Under the pieces are notes generated by a model that saw nothing but the letters and a program-made list of their open reading frames with translations, did no database searches and had not been told where the DNA came from. A stretch of DNA of 64,000 nucleotides. Source: a virus. Made by a program: the position numbers and the translations under genes. The stretch is from positions 28,701-92,700 of IMG/VR virus record IMGVR_UViG_3300010413_000011; one strand, given 5' to 3'. The first letter of the stretch is position 1, and the number at the start of each line of letters is the position of its first letter. Below are positions 59,114-64,000 of the stretch, piece after piece.

Positions 59114-59337
59114 TGGTCAAACCAAATCCGAATATCGAATGGACTGAAAAAAACAATAGAATTATTCTCCTCTCGGGTTCCCATCATGACGAGTTCCTCG
59201 ACGAAGTCCCTGACTCCTATTTAAAGTGCTGTGTTAAACAATTTACCGACGAAGGATGGTTCGATGAGAACCTTATTGTTGAGATGGAAAAGGAACTCAA
59301 GTTTCGGAAGACTCATAATACTCCGGTGGAGGATTAA
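59113..59337 (+). CDS. Small hypothetical protein
   Basis: A 74-aa protein (NNRIILLSGSHHDEFLDEVPDSY), acidic. Start overlaps the previous TAA and its own end overlaps the next ATG. Unknown. Confidence 0.6.
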   Translation: MVKPNPNIEWTEKNNRIILLSGSHHDEFLDEVPDSYLKCCVKQFTDEGWFDENLIVEMEKELKFRKTHNTPVED

Positions 59338-59723
59338 TGGGCAGACCACAAACATTGATGATAGGGGATACGGTCGGGTTTGATAGCAAACGGAACGGAG
59401 GTCGTACTTTTCGGATCGGCATAGTGTCTCGGATAGAAAATGGTCACGCCTGGATCAAACTGGACGAGAGTGACGATTTTCAACGGATGTGGCGAAGACC
59501 GATCGAAGATCTCGATGACCTCAAGTTATATGGAGTTATCAAGGATGATCGGTATCTCCTACTAACCACCAATTTCTCTGCAGCAGAGTTGTTACAGAAA
59601 TCAATTCGCAACTCTAGATTGAAGTTAATTGAAGATTATGATGCGATATTCGTAAGTCGTATTGCCATTTTTGTCGGGTACAGAGCACGAGTTGTGATAG
59701 ATCGGATAGAGTCGCAGCTGTAA
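59337..59723 (+). CDS. Hypothetical protein with SH3/KOW-like start
   Basis: A 128-aa protein. MIGDTVGFDSKRNGGRTFRIG and SRIENGHAWIKLD suggest a small barrel; then a helical C-half. Starts by TAATG overlap. Confidence 0.65.
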   Translation: MGRPQTLMIGDTVGFDSKRNGGRTFRIGIVSRIENGHAWIKLDESDDFQRMWRRPIEDLDDLKLYGVIKDDRYLLLTTNFSAAELLQKSIRNSRLKLIEDYDAIFVSRIAIFVGYRARVVIDRIESQL

Positions 59724-59750
59724 CGGTATTTCGCTACTCACCGAATAAAA

Positions 59751-59797
59751 GATTTTGGTTGGATAAATTGTGATTCTGCCAACTAAAATCAATCTTT
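59751..59797 (+). terminator. Terminator hairpin
   Basis: GATTTTGGTTGG pairs with CCAACTAAAATC (one G-U), followed by AATCTTTTTA. It closes the 58-59.7 kb run. Confidence 0.75.
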
Positions 59798-59808
59798 TTA
59801 TTTCTCTA

Positions 59809-59840
59809 TTGTCTTCTAAGGCGTTCTATGGTAGGATAAT
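59809..59840 (+). promoter_or_regulatory. Promoter for the 59.9-61.5 kb run
   Basis: TTGTCT (59809-59814) with TAGGAT (59832-59837) 17 bp later or GATAAT (59835-59840) 20 bp later. The CTATGG before it recalls the promoters at 36.02 and 58.03 kb. Confidence 0.45.
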
Positions 59841-59864
59841 TCCAACATAATAGAGGAGGTCAAG

Positions 59865-60230
59865 ATGGCGGAAATCAATTTTAGTTTATGTCATGGTCGC
59901 ACTTTAACGAATGTCCCAGTGCCCGACCAAAGTTGTTGGTACTTTGACGTCTGGACTTCTGAAAAAGCACTCGCTTATGGATTAACGTTGGACACCTTGT
60001 CAGTTTCTAGGTTGTTGGCAGGGTACCAAGTGGTCGCAAGTAACGGCTCGAGGCATACTGTTCGCTTGCGATTGACTCCGGTTAGACCGCAGGAGGACCT
60101 AGAGCGTGCTTGGACTCTTAGTATTAAAAGGAACGGATGGTCTTTGTCTTTGGTTCTATCGGTTCAGAATTTTGTAGAGCTTATAGAAGGAAAGAGTGTG
60201 GCGGTCGAGGTCAAAAGCAAGGCCGCTTAG
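59865..60230 (+). CDS. Hypothetical beta-rich protein
   Basis: A 121-aa protein with strands throughout (CWYFDVWTSEKALAYGL; RHTVRLRLTPVR; WSLSLVLSVQNFVEL). GAGGAGGTC precedes the ATG. Unknown. Confidence 0.65.
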   Translation: MAEINFSLCHGRTLTNVPVPDQSCWYFDVWTSEKALAYGLTLDTLSVSRLLAGYQVVASNGSRHTVRLRLTPVRPQEDLERAWTLSIKRNGWSLSLVLSVQNFVELIEGKSVAVEVKSKAA

Positions 60231-60257
60231 GTATAATCGGAAGAGGAGGAGGTCATC

Positions 60258-60416
60258 ATGTCGGACCTACAATCGTTACGACATTCTGAACGCGAACAGC
60301 GCGCTATCAATTCGATAATGTCGGCGTACGAAGAGTATTTAACTCTCTCGCCGATTGAGTTAACCGAAGAAGAGGAGAAGATTGATGAAGATTGGGATTG
60401 CGATAACAGGTGCTAG
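60258..60416 (+). CDS. 52-aa acidic protein
   Basis: SEREQRAINSIMSAYEEYL, then ELTEEEEKIDEDWDCDNRC. GAGGAGGTC precedes the ATG. It overlaps the UbiX start by 32 bp, so the two are probably coupled. Confidence 0.6.
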   Translation: MSDLQSLRHSEREQRAINSIMSAYEEYLTLSPIELTEEEEKIDEDWDCDNRC

Positions 60417-60999
60417 TGGTCAAATCTACGCGTATAGACTTTTGCGCCTGCTCGAGAAGCATATCTTGACCGGTTGGCAAATCTCGGTCGTTGTTTCCGA
60501 GACCGCATTCAAGATTATGCACTTAGAAGGAGTTCCGTGGAAATATATCAAATATATTGAGAAGGAAAGACCTCAGATTGTAAGGCATAACATCAAGGAC
60601 TTCACCGCTCCAATCGCCTCGGGCTCTTATGGCCTCGATTGTCTCATTGTCATACCTTGCACTGTCGGTGCCCTGGGTCGCATTGCTAGTGGAGTTTGCG
60701 ACGACCTTATCACTCGGGCGGCTCACGTCCAACTAAAAGACCGAAGAAAACTAATTGTAGTATTGAGGGAAACACCCTTAAATTTGATCGATATACGAAA
60801 TATGGAGACGGTGACTTTGGCGGGTGGAATTATAATGCCAGCATCGCCCGGATTATATTTAGTTCAACATCGAGTTGGTTGTATTGTTCGCGGAGACGTT
60901 ACCTTCGAAGAAGTGGCTGACAAATTTGTTGAACGAGTCTGGGATATAGCACGGTTACCGGATATAGGACAAAAGAGATGGGGTGAAAACAATGGCTAG
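60385..60999 (+). CDS. ubiX: UbiX-type flavin prenyltransferase
   Basis: A 204-aa flavoprotein. IGIAITGASGQIYAYRLL (FMN site), VVVSETAFKIM, APIASGSYGLDCLIVIPCTVGALGRIASGVCDDLI, KDRRKLIVVLRETPLNLIDIRNM and IIMPASPGLY match UbiX/PAD1 from end to end. UbiX joins dimethylallyl phosphate to FMN to make the prenyl-FMN used only by UbiD enzymes, so this gene is strong evidence that the UbiD at 17680 is active. GAGGAG lies 7 nt before the ATG. The two genes are far apart and in different transcription runs. Confidence 0.95.
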   Translation: MKIGIAITGASGQIYAYRLLRLLEKHILTGWQISVVVSETAFKIMHLEGVPWKYIKYIEKERPQIVRHNIKDFTAPIASGSYGLDCLIVIPCTVGALGRIASGVCDDLITRAAHVQLKDRRKLIVVLRETPLNLIDIRNMETVTLAGGIIMPASPGLYLVQHRVGCIVRGDVTFEEVADKFVERVWDIARLPDIGQKRWGENNG

Positions 61000-61019
61000 T
61001 AACAGGAGGAGGTCAAACA

Positions 61020-61496
61020 ATGTGGGCGGAAAAAAATGTGTCTTACTCGATTAGGGTGCATCTCGAGGACTTTAAACGTCTCCGAATCATCAGGCGGCGG
61101 TACAAACAAGAGACCGGGAGGCGTTTAAGATTCGAACCAATCGAAGAGAGGCTATGCGCAGCGAGAAAATATTTGATTCAAACCAGAATAAGGCGTACCC
61201 TCCCAGATGAACTAACCGTCGAAGATTGGGCTCGCGTTTACGCGATCGTCTTAGGTTATGGAACTAAACAATTGAAGGAGTGCGGTGGCATCAGATTAAC
61301 TGACGTTAGTGAACGCACTTGGTGGCCAACTCAACAATGTCGATGTGGAGCAAAGAACAGCAAGGTCCAACAGGACATAACACCGATGGGTAACTTAACC
61401 TTCGTTTGTCCAATCTGTAAACAACCAAAAAGAAGGTTCGTCAAAGATGACGAGGATAAGATAATACCGAAGAAAAGAAAATTTAAGAAGAAGTAG
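61020..61496 (+). CDS. Hypothetical zinc-ribbon protein
   Basis: A 158-aa protein with a helical N-half (IRVHLEDFKRLRIIRRRYKQE), then CRCGAKNSK and FVCPICKQPKRRF, zinc-binding, and a basic tail. GAGGAGGTC precedes the ATG. Nucleic-acid binding is likely. Confidence 0.65.
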   Translation: MWAEKNVSYSIRVHLEDFKRLRIIRRRYKQETGRRLRFEPIEERLCAARKYLIQTRIRRTLPDELTVEDWARVYAIVLGYGTKQLKECGGIRLTDVSERTWWPTQQCRCGAKNSKVQQDITPMGNLTFVCPICKQPKRRFVKDDEDKIIPKKRKFKKK

Positions 61497-61501
61497 ATTA
61501 G

Positions 61502-61590
61502 TTTCCTGCCTGGAGCTTGACCTCCTCCAACGCAGGCCGGGGTGTTCGGGAGTCGGCTCACCGCCAACGTCGACTCCCGACACCTGCCTT
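61502..61590 (+). other. Structured leader upstream of the UDG gene
   Basis: CCTGC...GCAGG encloses an anti-SD-like CCTCCTCC. Next, GGTGTTCGGGAGTCG pairs with CGACTCCCGACACC (one bulge). No T run follows, so control of mRNA stability or translation is more likely than termination. Confidence 0.5.
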
Positions 61591-61608
61591 TGGTAGAAGG
61601 ATAGTGTT

Positions 61609-62274
61609 ATGAAATTCAGTAAAAATGATAAAGGTCTTCCACCCATCGATTATATGGCTCTCCGGCGGCTCGAAAGTCGGCTGGCTAATTGTCAAGGATG
61701 TGCGCTCTCCCACACGCGAACCAATCCTGTGTTGATGAGGAGCAATAGACTCGAGCAGGGTGGTATTCTACTTATAGGGGAGGCCCCAGGCCGGAATGAA
61801 GATGAAGTCGGGGTACCCTTTATTGGTAGGGCTGGACAAAGATTAAACAAAATTCTTTATAAGCATCAGGACGTTCCTTATCAAATTGCCAATGCAGTCT
61901 GTTGTCGTCCTCCGAAGAATCGAACTCCTGACGAATTTGAAGTTGAGACTTGTTTATTTCATTTAAGGCTCTTGATTTCTATTCTTCAACCTCGTATCCT
62001 AATATGCCTAGGACGAGTTGCTGCATTCTCTCTGTTCGCGTTATTTCATAGTCAAGCCAAATTTCAAGGCGACAGTATTAAATTGATAGGTCCGATTTCA
62101 GTAACACGGTCAGAAGTCAACGCGATCCAAATGAATGATAAAGTGATTCGGCATTGGTTGAGAACTTGGCATCCGTCATTCGTAATGAAACCTTGGAACA
62201 AGGATAAGTTCGGTCCTTATTTCGACGAGGATATAAATATTGCTTTCGATTATTGGAGAAGATGGTATGGCTAA
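61609..62274 (+). CDS. Stand-alone family-4 uracil-DNA glycosylase
   Basis: A 221-aa protein. CQGC near the start, ILLIGEAPGRNEDEVGVPFIGRAG, NAVCCRPPKNRTP, ETCLFH and TWHPS are family-4 UDG blocks, with four cysteines for a 4Fe-4S cluster. It removes uracil from DNA. This is a second UDG beside the domain fused to the polymerase. Overlaps the next gene by 8 bp. Confidence 0.92.
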   Translation: MKFSKNDKGLPPIDYMALRRLESRLANCQGCALSHTRTNPVLMRSNRLEQGGILLIGEAPGRNEDEVGVPFIGRAGQRLNKILYKHQDVPYQIANAVCCRPPKNRTPDEFEVETCLFHLRLLISILQPRILICLGRVAAFSLFALFHSQAKFQGDSIKLIGPISVTRSEVNAIQMNDKVIRHWLRTWHPSFVMKPWNKDKFGPYFDEDINIAFDYWRRWYG

Positions 62275-62899
62275 ATTTGTGAAGGCAGGTGAAACAAATT
62301 GGAAAGAAAAAAAGAGATCTAAACTCTCGGTTCGCCGAGTAATCGTTAATGACTTGAAACGACTGATTGGTCAGAACAGAACCGACGACGAAATAATGGA
62401 AGAGTTGGGATTAAGTCTCAACGAGTTGAGATATTATCGGAAACTAATGTTTAAAGTCGGTGCTGAAGAGCTTAGAGAGACGAGCACCGAGGAGTCCTAC
62501 CTTGACTATTGTATAAGACAACGAGAAAATCTAAGAGAGTTAGACAAAGCCATAAAAAACTTTCAAGGTTCTAGACAGTATAATGCCTTGGTAGGAGCGA
62601 TCAAGGCTAAGGCAGACATACTTAACGACATGGTTGACAAAGGTCAAGCTCTAGGCTTTTTAGATAAAGTTCCCGATCGTCTGCAAGTTCTTGCAGGAAT
62701 ACAATTGAAAGATATGAGTTCTAAACAAATGCGCGACCAACTAGAGAAGTATTTGTTGGAAATAAAAGGCATGGCTGGCGAGTTGAAAGGAAAACCGGGT
62801 GTCGTTCTAGATACTCTCTTGGACGAAATCGAGGGTATGAAAAATGTCACACCGGCCCTGCCTCCTGCTCCAGGGAAAAAACAATTCCGTCGAGATTAA
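62267..62899 (+). CDS. Probable small terminase subunit
   Basis: A 210-aa protein. A basic N-part with a helix-turn-helix-like NRTDDEIMEELGLSLNELRYY, then a long helical part (YCIRQRENLRELDKAIKNFQG), fit a small terminase. The next gene is the large terminase, giving strong context. GGAGAAG precedes the ATG. The order small-large is the usual packaging cassette. Confidence 0.7.
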   Translation: MAKFVKAGETNWKEKKRSKLSVRRVIVNDLKRLIGQNRTDDEIMEELGLSLNELRYYRKLMFKVGAEELRETSTEESYLDYCIRQRENLRELDKAIKNFQGSRQYNALVGAIKAKADILNDMVDKGQALGFLDKVPDRLQVLAGIQLKDMSSKQMRDQLEKYLLEIKGMAGELKGKPGVVLDTLLDEIEGMKNVTPALPPAPGKKQFRRD

Positions 62900-62943
62900 A
62901 ATTCTTTCTTAAATTTTTTTAACTGCAAGCCACTTATCAAATC

Positions 62944-62972
62944 TTGATTTGGCCCGAGGACTGTAGTATAAG
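62944..62972 (+). promoter_or_regulatory. Terminase promoter with near-zero leader
   Basis: TTGATT (62944-62949), 17-bp spacer and TATAAG (62967-62972). The predicted start near 62979 is 2 nt before ATG 62981. No SD lies between. Confidence 0.55.
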
Positions 62973-62980
62973 AATATACT

Positions 62981-64000
62981 ATGGGGCGACGGCTCACTAA
63001 CTATCAACTCTCAACGAACGATGACTTGCCAAGCAGGTTATTGTTGGCGTACCGCACTAGGAATGAGTTACTTCGGCATCTTATTCTTCAACAAAAACGC
63101 GCTGACATTCTTTATCGAAAAATTCTCGGGCTTACTTTAAAACCATTTCATCTAACAATGATGAATCATAGCTTGGGCCGTAAAACCTCTCTTACGTTAG
63201 CACCCCGCGGATTCGGTAAGTCAACGATCTTAACCATTGCCTTTAACGTTTTTAAAATTCTTCAAAATCCTAACATTCGAATTCTAATAGCTTCAAAAAC
63301 CGATAAACAAGCTGAGAAATTTTTAAGGGAAATTAAAGCCTTCCTAAAGTTGCCTTCCTTGGTTGAGGTTTTCGGAGATCAGGTTGGAGAGAAATGGGAC
63401 ACAAGAGAGATAATCGTTCGCGGTCGAACTAGAATCGCCAAGGAACCAACGGTATCGACCGTCGGTGTGGCAGGTTCGGTTGTTGGTGGCCATTACGATA
63501 TAGTGATTAAGGATGACCTGGTGGAGGAACAAAACTCGAGGACTGAAACCCAACGAAAACAACTGTTAACCTGGTATCAAAAAGTTCTGGAACCTTGTAT
63601 CGAGCCTTGGGGAATCGATCAAACTGTTGGTACTCGTTATCACCCCGACGATCTTTACGGTCATCTTATTCGAACTCAATTTCGGAAGGCGAAGAAAAAA
63701 GGTTACCTTCGGATCGGGCCTTTTGATAAAGACGGAAATAGTATTTGGCCAGAGCGATATACAGTTGATTATTTAAAAAAGAAAAAAGGTCGAATCGGAA
63801 TTACAAATTTTATGTCTCAGTACCATAACGATACTAGTTTTATGGAGGGCGATTTCTTTTCAGCTGATGATTTTCTCTTCTACGATTTCCCACCACCGAA
63901 TCTGAAAGTATTCCAGGGAGTTGATCTAGCAATCAGGCAAACAGAGAAGGCAAGTCGGTTCGCAACAGTAACGATAGGAATCGATGAACCTAAAGAAGAT
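62981..64000 (+). CDS. Large terminase subunit, truncated by the window end
   Basis: 340 codons are visible and no stop occurs before 64000. The ATPase has APRGFGKSTI (Walker A) and YDIVIKDDLV (Walker B), and IRILIASKTDKQA and VGTRYHPDDL follow the family pattern. The nuclease domain begins with FQGVDLAI. It should pump DNA into proheads and cut concatemers. Start is ATG at the predicted transcript start; no SD. Confidence 0.95.
   Translation, partial: MGRRLTNYQLSTNDDLPSRLLLAYRTRNELLRHLILQQKRADILYRKILGLTLKPFHLTMMNHSLGRKTSLTLAPRGFGKSTILTIAFNVFKILQNPNIRILIASKTDKQAEKFLREIKAFLKLPSLVEVFGDQVGEKWDTREIIVRGRTRIAKEPTVSTVGVAGSVVGGHYDIVIKDDLVEEQNSRTETQRKQLLTWYQKVLEPCIEPWGIDQTVGTRYHPDDLYGHLIRTQFRKAKKKGYLRIGPFDKDGNSIWPERYTVDYLKKKKGRIGITNFMSQYHNDTSFMEGDFFSADDFLFYDFPPPNLKVFQGVDLAIRQTEKASRFATVTIGIDEPKED

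Overview
This window is the interior of a large tailed-phage (Caudoviricetes) genome. It is densely packed with short overlapping genes, most with strong Shine-Dalgarno (SD) sequences. It carries a full replication and recombination set and runs off its right end inside a large terminase gene. No rRNA, tRNA, integrase or CRISPR array was seen. A cobalamin-type ribonucleotide reductase, a radical SAM enzyme, a tungsten/molybdenum aldehyde oxidoreductase homologue and a four-cluster ferredoxin together suggest a host living without oxygen. That host inference is mine.

Layout. 1-4.0 kb (+): sigma-like factor, UvsW-like helicase, and an acidic/lysine-rich protein with a possible internal start. 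4.0-6.9 kb (-): primase-helicase, winged-helix protein, phosphoribosyltransferase. 7.1-35.9 kb (+): a long run with dNTP enzymes (P-loop kinase, dCTP deaminase/dUTPase family, ThyX-like, class II RNR), replication and recombination proteins (UDG-PolA fusion, UvsY-like, gp32-like, flap nuclease, RecA, Mre11/Rad50 pair, RuvC-like), three TGT-superfamily barrels, and a metabolic cassette of radical SAM, AOR, ferredoxin and UbiD. 35.9-36.25 kb: a structured non-coding patch. 36.2-47.8 kb (-): about 30 small genes, many zinc-ribbon, plus SpeD, a BCS1-like AAA+ ATPase, a pyrimidine-dimer glycosylase and an RlpA-like lipoprotein. 47.8-52.6 kb: nearly 5 kb without a credible gene, filled with ordered repeats, at the point where leftward and rightward transcription diverge. 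52.7-62.9 kb (+): small genes, UbiX, a second UDG and a probable small terminase. 62.98 kb to the end: large terminase.

Two things stand out. First, the phage encodes UbiD and, 41 kb away, the UbiX that would make its prenyl-FMN cofactor. UbiD lies near an AOR/ferredoxin/radical SAM run and between TGT-like genes. A phage pathway acting on carboxyl, aldehyde or carbon substituents, possibly of a modified DNA base such as a 7-deazaguanine, is a testable hypothesis. Second, the gene-free region is highly ordered: seven diverged modules with two boxes exactly 95 bp apart, an array of eight 16-mers at alternating 81/71 bp steps inside long inverted repeats, and an 87-bp hairpin element repeated 1,001 bp apart. 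An origin, centromere or master control region is plausible.

Other themes: four predicted promoters place +1 at or within 3 nt of an ATG (possible leaderless mRNAs), two ORFs contain a perfect internal SD and start, and one small gene appears to need a -1 frameshift.
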